Shown here: positions 37,939 through 48,998 of the stretch, in pieces
Layout: each line of letters opens with the position of its first letter
Position numbering within the stretch: the first letter of the stretch is position 1
Made by a program: the position numbers and the translations under genes
Source: Pseudomonas viridiflava
GTDB lineage: Bacteria > Pseudomonadota > Gammaproteobacteria > Pseudomonadales > Pseudomonadaceae
DNA length: 64,000 bases
NCBI RefSeq assembly: GCF_900583165.1
Contig: NZ_UTKY01000024.1
Coordinates: 91,562 to 155,561 of the forward strand
Direction: 5' to 3'
The notes under the pieces: model-generated
What the model was told of the DNA's origin: nothing
The model's database searches: none
What the model saw: only the letters and a program-made list of their open reading frames with translations

Positions 37939-38204
37939 GTGATCCACCTCTCGCAGAATGCCGGTATTGGCATATCGCCTGTGCCTTTGCGCACAGGCTG
38001 AACGTTAGGCGAGCACCGTGAGGCGCCGTTCCAATTATTTACGCAGCACGCCGGATCACGAATTGTAGCGAAACGCCAACACTGCCCTACTCCCCCGCCC
38101 CAGAAATAATGAACGCGTGGCGCCTGCCAGTCTCAGAACCTTATATGCCAAGGGTTTTATTCATGGTGTTAAAAGCCCAAGCCATCATCTACCGGAGGAC
38201 CTCC

Positions 38205-38879
38205 ATGCGTCCGGAAACATCGTTCATATTCGACCTCGATGGCACGCTGACTGACAGCGTTTACCAGAACGTAGCGGCCTGGAAGCAGGCACTCGACTCG
38301 GAAAATATTCCGCTCGCCATGTGGCGCATCCATCGAAAGATTGGCATGAGCGGAGGCCTGATGTTGAAAACGCTGTCACGTGAAACCGGCGTGATCATTT
38401 CTGAAGCGCAAGGTGAAGTGTTGAGCGAAAAGCATGCCGCTGCCTACGAAGCCTTGAAACATCAAATTACGGCACTGCCGGGCGCCGTTGAGCTACTCGA
38501 CACCCTCACCGAAGAAAATAGACAGTGGTGCATTGCCACCAGTGGGGGCTTGTCCACCGCCAGGATCAATTTGGCGGCCCTTGGCCTGGATATCAAAAAC
38601 ATCAACATCATTACCCGCGACGACGTCAAATACGGCAAACCAGATCCCGACCTGTTCCTGGCTGCGGCCCAAAAGCTCGAGGCGCCCATCGATCAATGTG
38701 TGGTCGTTGGCGATGCTATATGGGACATGCTCGCAGCCTGGCGCTGCAAGGCGACAGGTGTCGGCCTGCTCTCCGGGGGCTACGACATCGCCGAGCTTGA
38801 ACGAGCGGGTGCGTTGCGGGTTTACGAGGATCCTCACGATCTCTTGCAGCATCTCGACGAAATCGCTACCAGGCCTTAA
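38205..38879 (+). CDS. HAD family hydrolase (beta-phosphoglucomutase/phosphatase-like)
   Basis: A 224-residue HAD phosphatase. Motif I is FIFDLDGTLTDS (nucleophile and acid aspartates), motif II is the serine in IATSGGLS, motif III is the lysine in KYGKPDPDLF, and motif IV is VVGDAIWDM. A small helical cap lies between motifs I and II, as in beta-phosphoglucomutase, phosphoglycolate phosphatase and related enzymes. The ATG at 38205 has an excellent GGAGGACCTCC just upstream; the open frame further back to 38109 is not supported. It is a single gene, and the substrate is undetermined. Confidence 0.85.
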   Translation: MRPETSFIFDLDGTLTDSVYQNVAAWKQALDSENIPLAMWRIHRKIGMSGGLMLKTLSRETGVIISEAQGEVLSEKHAAAYEALKHQITALPGAVELLDTLTEENRQWCIATSGGLSTARINLAALGLDIKNINIITRDDVKYGKPDPDLFLAAAQKLEAPIDQCVVVGDAIWDMLAAWRCKATGVGLLSGGYDIAELERAGALRVYEDPHDLLQHLDEIATRP

Positions 38880-38899
38880 CGCCAACTTGCGGCAAGACC

Positions 38900-39409
38900 T
38901 CATGCGACCATTGCAGCGGCCTGTACAAGCGCCTCAGCCCGCAGGGCTATGGACGACAGGTAGCCACGTCGCCAAACCAGACCGATCGGGCAGCGAATGT
39001 GTTCGGAGCAAATCGGCAGCATGACGACGTTCGCCGGGAGGTATTCCGGCAACACGGCGCGCGAGTTTAAAACGCTTACCCGTGAGGTGCGCGGCGCCGC
39101 CAGCATCAGAGCCGGCAGATTATTGGCTTCGAAGACCAGATTGGGTAATGCAATCCCTTCAAGGACAAAGGTCCGTTCAAGCTGGCTACGCGCAAATTCG
39201 TGCTTGCCGCAGCCAGCCCACTGATAGCTGGCCAGATCACTCATCGACACACTGCACTTGCCCGCCGACGGATGCCGATCACTGACAATCAGCTGATAAT
39301 CGTCTTCCAGCAGTTGCAGCACCTCAAGGCTTGGATCAACGCGCTCGGGCAACGGCAGCAGGGCCAGTTCGACGTCAAGAATTGGAACCTGTTCGAACAG
39401 CCCTTCAGT
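38900..39409 (-). pseudogene. LysR-type regulator remnant (C-terminal effector domain only)
   Basis: The minus-strand frame from about 39409 to 38900 encodes the distal part of a LysR effector-binding domain: ELALLPLPERVDPSLEVLQL, then YQLIVSDRHPSAG, FVLEGIALPNLVFEANN and a typical C-terminus. The DNA-binding half is missing. The open frame continues upstream to 39706, but that part is the antisense of a different gene remnant. No regulator could be made from this. It abuts a plus-strand symporter remnant at about 39400-39410, as if one deletion removed the 5' halves of a divergent pair. Confidence 0.75.
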
Positions 39410-39661
39410 GTTGTGGCACCCCTGGCCGTGGCGCTCAATGTGCTGATGCTGGCCCTGGGCTTCGACGTGGCTAAAATTGGCCGGCTGGAGCGGCGTCAGG
39501 CCGTGACCATCGCCATTGAAACGGCAATGCAGAACGCCACACTGGCGATCGTCATCGGCAGCACGGTACTGCAGGACGACTCCCTGACTGTCCTGGCAGC
39601 CATCTACGGCGTGCTGATGTATGTGGGCGGCCTGGCGTGCGCCTTTGCCGTGCGCCTGTGA
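39407..39661 (+). pseudogene. Bile acid:sodium symporter (SBF/BASS) family remnant, C-terminal part
   Basis: The plus-strand frame from about 39407 encodes VVAPLAVALNVLMLALGF, then RRQAVTIAIETAMQNATLAIVIG and a last hydrophobic helix before the stop at 39661. This fits the C-terminal third of SBF/BASS transporters, where AIE-x-x-MQN is conserved. The N-terminal two thirds are absent. The upstream open frame to 39200 is the antisense of the LysR remnant and not part of the gene. The product would be non-functional. Confidence 0.7.
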
Positions 39662-39803
39662 AATGACTGCATGCCGCCCCCGTCGTGAGGGCGGGTAGTC
39701 TATCAAGACTCCAACTCGTTTTATCGAGCGTTTCGCAAGCAGACAGACACCTGCCCACTGGCGGCAGCGCTAAGCGCTGTCACACACTTCACACCTTCTG
39801 ACT

Positions 39804-39927
39804 AAACAAGCTGTCGTAGCTACCCATCACATTCTCCATCGTCCTCCTTTCCTGCCCCCTTCCAGGAGGAATCCTTCTACGACGTGAGAGCCAGGCGCGC
39901 TATCGACGATCACCTGCAGACTGTCGC
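39804..39927 (-). repeat. Decayed partial copy of the flavodoxin 3' end (direct repeat of 40916-41042)
   Basis: This stretch matches 40916-41042 at most positions in the same orientation: both contain CACATTCTCCATCGTCCTC, TACGACGTGAG, and GGCGCGCTATCGACGATCAC followed by CTGCAGACTGTCGCC. Read on the minus strand it encodes DSLQVIVDSAP, as in the flavodoxin-like gene, but small indels break the frame afterwards. It is a duplication relic 1.1 kb from its parent. The rest of 39662-40125 holds no gene or other structure that I can identify. Confidence 0.8.
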
Positions 39928-40125
39928 CCCCCGCATGCTGGGAACAGGCATTAGAAGTGTTATGTGAATGCGAGTTAATAATCCGATTGAATCTAAAAAA
40001 CTGTTATTTCTTACAGGTCCGAAGGCATCACACGTCAAGGTATCGTTCACCCATCGACGCCCTGCGTTAGGCCCGAACCGGCAGGGACTTATTGCGAACC
40101 AGCAACACGTACAGGAGAACGAGCA

Positions 40126-40482
40126 ATGGTCAGTTTAGTGTTATCCACACTACCCCCTGGCGCCACGTATCAGGAAGTCATCGATAACGTCAAACATGCA
40201 GGATTGGATTTCAAGCAAGCGACTATCGATACCGCTAATGAAAGAATCATTTTCACGAACGCGACGTACGATGGGGAAGATCTCAGATCCAGCCAGGCGT
40301 ACTCGCCAGCGCCCCACCCGTTAATGCCGGCGTTGTACGTCGATGGGTTCGGCCCGTTCCCCACCATAGACGTGGCCAAACGCGTCGTGCAGCCTGCGGC
40401 CCGAGGGACGGAGGAGGAAATGATGTTGGAACTCCGTGACCCATCGCTCAACAGGGAGTTTAGGCCTGTAAAGAAAAGATAG
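40126..40482 (+). CDS. Hypothetical protein, unrecognised
   Basis: A 118-residue frame with a good ribosome binding site (CAGGAG 10 bases before the ATG). The N-terminal half looks like a small alpha/beta fold (MVSLVLSTLPPGATYQEVID and later ATIDTANERIIF). The C-terminal half is proline-rich, then charged (GTEEEMMLELRD, ending PVKKR). No signal peptide or membrane helix is seen. I do not recognise the family. The gene lies between the decayed flavodoxin repeat and an unknown minus-strand frame, in a region full of gene remnants, so it may be a recent or strain-specific gene. Confidence 0.45.
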   Translation: MVSLVLSTLPPGATYQEVIDNVKHAGLDFKQATIDTANERIIFTNATYDGEDLRSSQAYSPAPHPLMPALYVDGFGPFPTIDVAKRVVQPAARGTEEEMMLELRDPSLNREFRPVKKR

Positions 40483-40711
40483 GTAGCGACAGGCGCTAGA
40501 CGGAAGAGGTTGCTGTCCTGGGGCCTTCTCGCTCCGCTGAATGGCTTGCACGCGCGCATGAGTAGTGAGCCGCTCGAAAAGACGGCCGGGCAGATGATCC
40601 CCGCCGGGGTAGAGCGACGGGTAGCCGCTTACCTCTCGACCCAGCCTCGCCCTCCGGCGGCGGGAGTGTGCCGCGCGCGTTCGTAAAGCCGGCTTAGTTT
40701 CAGGGCGTGTT

Positions 40712-40939
40712 CTACCCCTTCCCCGCGATCAATCCTGGCCTGCTCTCTTCAGCCATGTGCGCGATGTCGAGATCGTCTTCCCCTAACTGCTCAACGATGA
40801 ACGGGTTCAAGTCCTGGCGCGTCGCCAGCGCGTTTTGATTGACCAGGCTGATTTCCGATTCACCGCACACAGCCTGCCAATGTTGACGAATAGCGTCGAG
40901 TTGGCAGAGCACATTAAACAAACTGTCGTAGCCATCCAT
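40712..40939 (-). CDS. Small hypothetical protein overlapping the flavodoxin 3' end
   Basis: A 75-residue acidic frame (MDGYDSLFNVLCQLDAIRQH at the start, EDDLDIAHMAEES near the end). Its ATG lies inside the last 26 bases of the flavodoxin-like gene, in another frame, which would fit translational coupling. The sequence is plausible as a soluble helix-rich protein, but no family was recognised. It may be a real short partner of the flavodoxin or a C-terminally truncated remnant. Confidence 0.35.
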   Translation of the reverse strand: MDGYDSLFNVLCQLDAIRQHWQAVCGESEISLVNQNALATRQDLNPFIVEQLGEDDLDIAHMAEESRPGLIAGKG

Positions 40940-41318
40940 TCACATTCTCCATCGTCCTCTTTTCCTGCTCCCCCTCCATGACGAATCCTTTTACGACGTG
41001 AGCGCTAGGCGCGCTATCGACGATCACCTGCAGACTGTCGCCTAACCCGTATCCACCATGCGTGATAAAAGGCACGACGGTTTCAAGGTAATCATCGGGG
41101 TATGGGGTCGCTGGGCGAATTTCAAAAAGTTTGCCATTGCGCGATCGTTGAATCAAACCTGCCACAACTTTGGTATTGCCCGATCGGGAAACGTACGCGA
41201 CTAGCACCTTAGTCGTTTTCGTTGAAGCGTACCCAGCTTGGCTCGCGCCAGTAGCAATGAGCGGAAGGCTGGCGATAGCGGTGACCACTTTGCGACGAAA
41301 CGGGTCGTGTGAAGACAT
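40914..41318 (-). pseudogene. Tat-signal flavodoxin with in-frame internal deletion
   Basis: A 134-residue frame. The N-terminus FRRKVVTAIASLPLIATGAS is a twin-arginine signal. It is followed by a flavodoxin start, TKVLVAYVSRSGNTKVVAGL, the FMN-phosphate loop. After EIRPATPYPDDYLETV the sequence jumps straight to VPFITHGGYGLGDS, the late part of the family. About 60 residues that normally carry the aromatic FMN-stacking loops are missing, with the frame kept. Intact relatives have about 190-200 residues. The product probably cannot hold FMN properly, so I treat it as a likely pseudogene, although it could still be translated. Its 3' end is duplicated at 39804-39927. Confidence 0.7.
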
Positions 41319-41576
41319 GATCGTTCCTCTTCGATAGCTACTGTTATATTTCCAGCGGCGTGGAATCAGCTACCCCTGAGGCTAAGCGCCAAGGGGGGGC
41401 ACGACAATCGGACCGTGGATACACAGCCTCATGAGGCTGATTCACCAACAAGCCTGGCGTCATGCCTGATCCCCCCAACTGTTGAATTCAATTCACAAGG
41501 GCGCGTTCAATCATGCAGCTAATCACCGAGCGCTTCTCACCGTAAAGTTGCGTCAGACATTCCAGGGACTCTGAAA

Positions 41577-42401
41577 ATGACCGATGTAACTGTGGTAATT
41601 GGCGCTGGTTCGATTGGCCAAGCCATCGCCCGCCGCGTCAGCGCTGGCAAACATGTCGTACTCGCCGACCTGCGTGACGACACCGCCAAGGCCGCCGCCA
41701 AGGTATTGAGCGATGCCGGTTTCGAGGTGTCCACGTCAGCGGTTGACGTGTCGTCGCGCGCATCCGTCCAGGCGCTCGTCGCGTTCGCGGCAAGCATCGG
41801 GGACATCACCGGCGTCATCCATGCAGCGGGGGTTTCACCCTCCCAGGCTGCACCTGCAACCATCTTGCGTGTCGACCTGTATGGCACGGCCCTGGTCCTG
41901 GAGTTGTTCGGCGAGGTCGTTGCCAAAGGCGGGTCGGCCATCGTCATCGCATCGCAATCAGGCCATCGTTTGCCAGCCCTTACCGACGAGCAGAATAAAG
42001 CCCTGGCGTTGACGCCGACAGAGGACTTGCTCGGGTTGCCGATGCTGCAACCCGACCGGGTGACCGACCCTCTGAACGCCTACCAGCTCTCCAAACGTGG
42101 CAACTCCCTGCGCGTTGCTGCCCAGGCGGTGCGCTGGGGCAAGCGCGGCGCGCGCGTAAACACCATCAGCCCAGGCATCATCTTTACACCGTTGGCGCGG
42201 GATGAGTTGTCAGGGCCGCGTGGAGACGGTTACCGACGCATGATCGAATCCAGTGCCGCCAAACGCGGGGGGACGCCCGATGAAGTGGGCGCCGTAGCGG
42301 CGTTGCTGATGGGGCCTGAAGGCACCTTCATCACCGGCAGCGATTTTCTCATGGACGGAGGCGTCACCGCCCAGTACTGGTACGGTGAGTCACAACCGTA
42401 A
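41577..42401 (+). CDS. SDR family oxidoreductase
   Basis: A 274-residue short-chain dehydrogenase with an atypical glycine motif, GAGSIGQAIA, near residue 9 (GxGxxG in place of the classical TGxxxGxG). It has IHAAG near residue 82, a serine in VIASQSGH, the YQLSK Tyr-Lys pair, and the C-terminal SDFLMDGGVTAQYWYG. An insertion of about 35 residues separates the serine from the tyrosine, as in some SDR subfamilies with a lid loop. The gene is convergent with a LysR gene and is not clearly part of an operon. It looks intact among the remnants here. Substrate unknown. Confidence 0.82.
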   Translation: MTDVTVVIGAGSIGQAIARRVSAGKHVVLADLRDDTAKAAAKVLSDAGFEVSTSAVDVSSRASVQALVAFAASIGDITGVIHAAGVSPSQAAPATILRVDLYGTALVLELFGEVVAKGGSAIVIASQSGHRLPALTDEQNKALALTPTEDLLGLPMLQPDRVTDPLNAYQLSKRGNSLRVAAQAVRWGKRGARVNTISPGIIFTPLARDELSGPRGDGYRRMIESSAAKRGGTPDEVGAVAALLMGPEGTFITGSDFLMDGGVTAQYWYGESQP

Positions 42402-42440
42402 TCGTCCAGCGCGGCCAATTGACCCGTGGGCTCGCGGCGC

Positions 42441-43346
42441 CTATTTCAATTGGCCGCGCGCCCATTCACGCACAGCCTCGGCGAACATTCGCAGGGCCAT
42501 TGGCGGGTGCCGGTTGGCAGGGTAATACAGGCACGCGCCTGGATAGTACGGGCCCCAGTCTGGCAATAGATGAACCAGGCGACCGGCCCGCAGATGATCC
42601 TCGACCTGATGCTCGGGCAGCCACGCGATGCCAATACCGGCCAACGCCGCTTCCGTCATCAGGTTGATGTTGTCCATTGTCATTGGCCCATCGACGTCGA
42701 TGCTGGCATTTCTTCCCTGATAACCCAGGTCCCAGCGAAACAAGGTGCCACTCGCGAAGCGAAAGCGAATGCAACGATGGTCCTTGAGGTCATGCGGTAC
42801 CAGGGGGGCGGGATGCCGGTTGAGATAGTCGGGCGAAGCTACCGCCGCAAAACGAATGTCCGGGCCGAATCGGATGGCGATCATGTCGCGGGGAACATCA
42901 TCGAACAGACGGATACCGGCATCGAACCCATCCGCCACGATATCGACCAGGCGACTGTCCGCGATGCATTCAATGTGGATCTGCGGGTTGTCGCGCAAAA
43001 AATCAGGCATCACGTGACGGATCAGCGGTTTGAACGATGACTCCGACGCGCTCAGCCGTATCGACCCGGAAGGCGTATTGCGCTCCGAGGTCACGTCGTT
43101 GACCGCGCATTCAAGATCGCCCAACAGCGGTTGCACGCGATTGAACAGCTGTTCGCCTGCCTCCGTCAGCGCTACGGAACGGGTTGTGCGGTTGAACAAG
43201 CGCAGCTCCAGGCGAGATTCCAGGCCCCGCATGGAATGGCTCAGCGCCGACGCCGACACGCCAAGAATCTTGGCGGCCCCGCTGAAGCTGCGTTGCTCAG
43301 CAATGGCGACGAAGGCCGTCAGCTCAGGAAGTCCGGCACGGATCAT
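42441..43346 (-). CDS. LysR family transcriptional regulator
   Basis: A 301-residue LysR regulator. The winged helix-turn-helix (about 1-62) reads LTAFVAIAEQRSFSGAAKIL, then SASALSHSMRGLESRL and LFNRTTRSVALTEAGEQL. The effector domain covers about 92-298. The ATG at 43346 was chosen because the HTH then starts at residue 5; the longer frame to 43454 has no homologous content. It is divergent from a broken aldo/keto reductase at 43453, probably its former target. It belongs to the same branch as the LysR at 44745-45638, with which it shares RTTRSVA and TEAGE phrases. Confidence 0.87.
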   Translation of the reverse strand: MIRAGLPELTAFVAIAEQRSFSGAAKILGVSASALSHSMRGLESRLELRLFNRTTRSVALTEAGEQLFNRVQPLLGDLECAVNDVTSERNTPSGSIRLSASESSFKPLIRHVMPDFLRDNPQIHIECIADSRLVDIVADGFDAGIRLFDDVPRDMIAIRFGPDIRFAAVASPDYLNRHPAPLVPHDLKDHRCIRFRFASGTLFRWDLGYQGRNASIDVDGPMTMDNINLMTEAALAGIGIAWLPEHQVEDHLRAGRLVHLLPDWGPYYPGACLYYPANRHPPMALRMFAEAVREWARGQLK

Positions 43347-43452
43347 TAGTGAATTCCCCTCAGGTGCGCATTTAGCAATGTGCCAATTGTTGAGCGATGC
43401 ACAGGAATTCAAAGTGTACCAATCAGCTACCTGGTTGCGAAGGAGACGAAAC

Positions 43453-43593
43453 ATGCAGAAACGTCATTTCGGTAAAAGCGGGCTCCACGTCTTAGCCATT
43501 GGCATGGGTTGCTTGGGCTAGAGCTTCGCTTACGGCCCGGCACTGGAACGCAACGCGGGACCCGCTCATTTGCAAAAGAACGTCAACCGCTGA
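43453..43593 (+). pseudogene. Aldo/keto reductase N-terminal fragment with premature stop
   Basis: The ATG at 43453 starts MQKRHFGKSGLHVLAIGMGC, the usual beginning of an AKR barrel. It runs into TAG at 43519, where homologues continue with a residue such as Met. After the stop the same frame reads SFAYGPALERN, again AKR-like, then loses similarity and ends at TGA 43591. Only about 35 of some 330 residues remain. The gene was divergent from the LysR at 43346. A different AKR fragment lies at 46584-46712. Confidence 0.75.
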
Positions 43594-43626
43594 GGCTCAG
43601 CCCACTAAACCACCGCCATAGTCACT

Positions 43627-44640
43627 TCAGCTAACTTTACGACCTTCAACCGGGTAGCCCGGATCCGTGAACCCATGGGTCGACGCATGGCCCGGCACTA
43701 CCAGGCTGTCGACCAGTTGTTCATCATCCGGCCCCAGCGCCAGCCCTAACGCATCCATATAGCTGTCCCAGTGAGCTTCGGTACGAGGGCCGGCGATCGC
43801 TGCACTGATCAGTTGGTTTTTCAACACCCAGGCGATGGCGAACGCCACGGACGTCGTGCCCCGATCTTTCGCGTGCCGGGCGATGGTCTGCGCGATTTTC
43901 AGGGATTCAGGGCGCCATTCAGTCTGCTGAATGCGTTTGTCGCCACGCCCCGCCCGCGTATCAGCCGGCGGCGGCGCATCCACGGCGTACTTGCCACTGA
44001 GCACGCCACGGGCAAGCGGGCTGTAGGGAACAACACCAATGCCGTAGTTGCCGGCGACCGGTAGCTGCTCGACCTCGGCACTTCGATTGACGATGTTGTA
44101 CAACGGCTGGCTGACCGTGGGCCGCTGGATGCCCAGCGCATCGGCAATACGGACCATCTCGGCGATTTTCCAGCCATGGAAATTGGACACCCCGTAATAG
44201 CGGATCTTGCCCTGACGAATCAGGTCGTCAATCGCTCGCAAGCCTTCTTCCATCGGCACATCACTGAGGGTGCGGTGGAAATACAGGATGTCGATATAGT
44301 CGGTACCCAGGCGTTTGAGGCTGGCCTCGACGTTCTGGATAATCCACTTGCGCGACTGCCCCTGTTGATTCGGGCCTGCATCAGCCGACGACGGATAACC
44401 GAACTTGGTGGCCACTACCCAGTTGTCACGCAGCGCTGCAATGGATCGGCCGACGACTTCCTCGGAACGCCCGGCGTGGTAGGCATCAGCCGTGTCGATG
44501 AAATTGATGCCGGCGTCACCGGCCTTGTCGATGATGCGCTGACTGGTCGCTTCGTCGGTCTCGCCGCCGAACATCATGGCGCCCAGGCACAGCGGCGATA
44601 CTTTCAGGGCACTGCGGCCCAGGTAACGGTAATTCATCAT
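43627..44640 (-). CDS. Aldo/keto reductase
   Basis: A 337-residue AKR barrel protein. The catalytic tetrad is visible: Asp in INFIDTADAYHAG with the Tyr just after, Lys in VVATKFGY, and His in ILYFHRTLSD. The NADPH phosphate-binding end is AIAGPRTEAHWDSYM. Length and all key residues are normal for the AKR family close to YajO/IolS-type enzymes. Two ATG codons (44640, 44637) follow GAGGG; the second has the better spacing. It is separate from the LysR at 44745-45638, which lies 104 bases upstream in the same direction. It is probably a detoxifying carbonyl reductase; substrate unknown. Confidence 0.87.
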   Translation of the reverse strand: MMNYRYLGRSALKVSPLCLGAMMFGGETDEATSQRIIDKAGDAGINFIDTADAYHAGRSEEVVGRSIAALRDNWVVATKFGYPSSADAGPNQQGQSRKWIIQNVEASLKRLGTDYIDILYFHRTLSDVPMEEGLRAIDDLIRQGKIRYYGVSNFHGWKIAEMVRIADALGIQRPTVSQPLYNIVNRSAEVEQLPVAGNYGIGVVPYSPLARGVLSGKYAVDAPPPADTRAGRGDKRIQQTEWRPESLKIAQTIARHAKDRGTTSVAFAIAWVLKNQLISAAIAGPRTEAHWDSYMDALGLALGPDDEQLVDSLVVPGHASTHGFTDPGYPVEGRKVS

Positions 44641-44744
44641 TAACCCTCTAAGGCGTTTAAAAGATGAATTGAGCCTAGCGCCATTCGAATCAGTGATTAA
44701 GCTGCAAGAAAAGGATACGGCTATGAGGCGGGCTCATGAATGCT

Positions 44745-45638
44745 TCAGGCCTTATAGCGCAGTGCATCCACGACCAGGCTGAGTGCCCGCGATGACTGTC
44801 GCCGACTGGGGTAATAAATGTGCAAGCCCGGAAAGGTTGGGAACCAAGGCTCCAGCACCCAGCCAAGACGCCCGGCGGCAACGTGCTCTTTCACCAAGTC
44901 TTCAGGCAGATAAGCCACTCCACACCCATCCAGCGCAGCGGCCAGCATCGGGTAGGTGCCATTGAACGTGAGTTGCCCCTGCACTCGCACCTGCATTTCG
45001 CGGGCCCCGTTGGCGAGTTCCCATGGGTAACAACCCCCATGGGTGGGGAGCCGCAGATTGATGCAGTTATGCGCAGCCAGGTCTTCCGGCGCCTGCGGCG
45101 TCGGGTGCGCGTGCAGATACGCCGGCGAGGCGACCATCGCCATGCGCAGGTCAGGGCCGATCCGGACCGCAATCATGTCCTGGGCAACCTGATTGCCCAG
45201 GCGTACGCCAATGTCATAACGCTCGGCAACGATATCGGTCAGGCCATAATCGGTGGTGATCTCGATGTTGATATCGGGAAATCGTGGCAAAAACTCGGCG
45301 AGACGCGGCCACAGCACCGAGTTCGCCGCGTAGTCGGTGGCCGATATACGCACGGTCCCGCGAGGCGAGTCGCGCAGATCGACCACTTCGGCAAGGTCCG
45401 CCTCGATCTCTTCGAAACGCGGCGCCAGCTTGTTGAACAGATGCTCGCCGGCTTCCGTAGGCGCCACGCTTCGCGTGGTACGCGTCAGCAGACGTACGCC
45501 GAGTCTGGTTTCCAGGGTGCGGATGGTATGACTCAGCGCTGATTGCGAAACGCCGAGCTGCGCGGCCGCGCGCGTAAAGCTGCGCTCCCGTGCGACGGCC
45601 ACAAATGCCAGGAGGTCGGCATATCCTTCACGCGCCAT
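44745..45638 (-). CDS. LysR family transcriptional regulator
   Basis: A 297-residue LysR protein with an N-terminal helix-turn-helix (LLAFVAVARERSFTRAAAQLG, then SQSALSHTIRTLETRLGVRL and LLTRTTRSVAPTEAGEHL) and an effector-binding domain from about residue 90 to the end. It is divergent from the CMD-family gene at 45810, with about 170 bases between the starts, and most likely controls it and the downstream AKR. It is a paralogue of the LysR at 42441-43346. The inducer is unknown; the surrounding genes suggest an aldehyde or quinone-type compound. Confidence 0.87.
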   Translation of the reverse strand: MAREGYADLLAFVAVARERSFTRAAAQLGVSQSALSHTIRTLETRLGVRLLTRTTRSVAPTEAGEHLFNKLAPRFEEIEADLAEVVDLRDSPRGTVRISATDYAANSVLWPRLAEFLPRFPDINIEITTDYGLTDIVAERYDIGVRLGNQVAQDMIAVRIGPDLRMAMVASPAYLHAHPTPQAPEDLAAHNCINLRLPTHGGCYPWELANGAREMQVRVQGQLTFNGTYPMLAAALDGCGVAYLPEDLVKEHVAAGRLGWVLEPWFPTFPGLHIYYPSRRQSSRALSLVVDALRYKA

Positions 45639-45809
45639 TGATGAGCCTCATTCATAGAGTTATCGACCTAAAGCATATCCCAGATTACGCTGCATTAATG
45701 AGCCAGATTCATGACGCTATGCAGGTTATAGCGCTTAATCAATGGATCGCACTTGCCTACCATGGGTGAATCAATGGATTCGTTTTCCAATCATCCCTGG
45801 GAGTGCTCA

Positions 45810-46583
45810 ATGAAACTGCTCACCGCAACGACCTTTGCCACCCTCCTCTTCGCCGCTGCAGTGGACGCTGACCAAGGCCTGCCACGCCCTGATCCGAAGC
45901 CCTCGCCGGATGTACTCGAAATCACACCGCAGTTGTACACATACACCACCGAACTACTGTTCGGCGAAGTATGGAAACGTGCCGAGCTGATACCACGAGA
46001 TCGCAGCCTGATCACGTTGTCTGCCCTGATCGCCAGCGGCCAGATCCCGCAACTCACCGGGCACATCAAACTGGGGCTCGACAATGGCCTCAAGCCGAGT
46101 GAAATCAGCGCACTGATCACGCATTTGGCGTTCTACTCGGGGTGGCCAAACGCGATGTCTGCGGCGGGCGTCGCCAAGCAGGTGTTCAGCGAGCGAAATA
46201 TTCCCGCCGAGCAAATTTCACCGCCCTCGGGCGCACCCCTGGTACTCGACCCGGAGAGTGAAGCGAAACGCCGTGCCGCCGTCGATACTGGGGTGGGTGG
46301 GGTAGCACCGGAGCTGGCCCGGTACACCAATGACGTGTTGTTCGGCGACCTGTGGCGACAAAGCAATCTCAGCGCCCGCGACCGCAGCCTGGTCACCGTT
46401 GCCGCGTTGATTGCCCAAGGCCAGGCGGCGCAGCTCCCGTTCCACCTCAACCGGGCCATGGACAATGGCCTGAGCCAGGCCCAGGCCGCCGAAGCGGTGA
46501 CGCATCTCGCGTTTTACGTTGGCTGGCCGAAGGCGATGTCGGCTGTGCCGGTGCTCAAGGAGGTCTTCGCTACGCGCCCGTAG
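45810..46583 (+). CDS. Exported protein with two carboxymuconolactone decarboxylase-like domains
   Basis: A 257-residue protein with an N-terminal signal peptide (about 1-18, ending AAAVDA). Two tandem CMD/AhpD-like domains share the repeated ends ITHLAFYSGWPNAMSA and VTHLAFYVGWPKAMSA and the repeated RDRSLITLSALIASGQ and RDRSLVTVAALIAQGQ. Neither domain has the CxxC of AhpD, so peroxidase activity of that type is unlikely. The ATG at 45810 has GGGAG upstream. It is divergent from a LysR gene. Such exported double-CMD proteins are often next to AKR and LysR genes, but their role is not settled. The stop codon is directly followed by an AKR fragment. Confidence 0.8.
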   Translation: MKLLTATTFATLLFAAAVDADQGLPRPDPKPSPDVLEITPQLYTYTTELLFGEVWKRAELIPRDRSLITLSALIASGQIPQLTGHIKLGLDNGLKPSEISALITHLAFYSGWPNAMSAAGVAKQVFSERNIPAEQISPPSGAPLVLDPESEAKRRAAVDTGVGGVAPELARYTNDVLFGDLWRQSNLSARDRSLVTVAALIAQGQAAQLPFHLNRAMDNGLSQAQAAEAVTHLAFYVGWPKAMSAVPVLKEVFATRP

Positions 46584-48986
<2,403 letters not shown>

Positions 48987-48998
48987 CAAAATGCACTC

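Noticed and set aside
37667..37942. 91-codon plus-strand frame rich in Phe and Ser opposite the lysine-rich gene
   Set aside because: It is the antisense of AAG/AAA-rich codons, giving Phe/Leu runs. The minus strand has the better start signal and a downstream hairpin.
39200..39706. Full-length reading of the two opposite frames at 38900-39706 and 39200-39661 as two intact proteins
   Set aside because: In each frame only the distal half has family similarity, and the proximal half is the exact antisense of the other remnant. Neither has a start region of its family.
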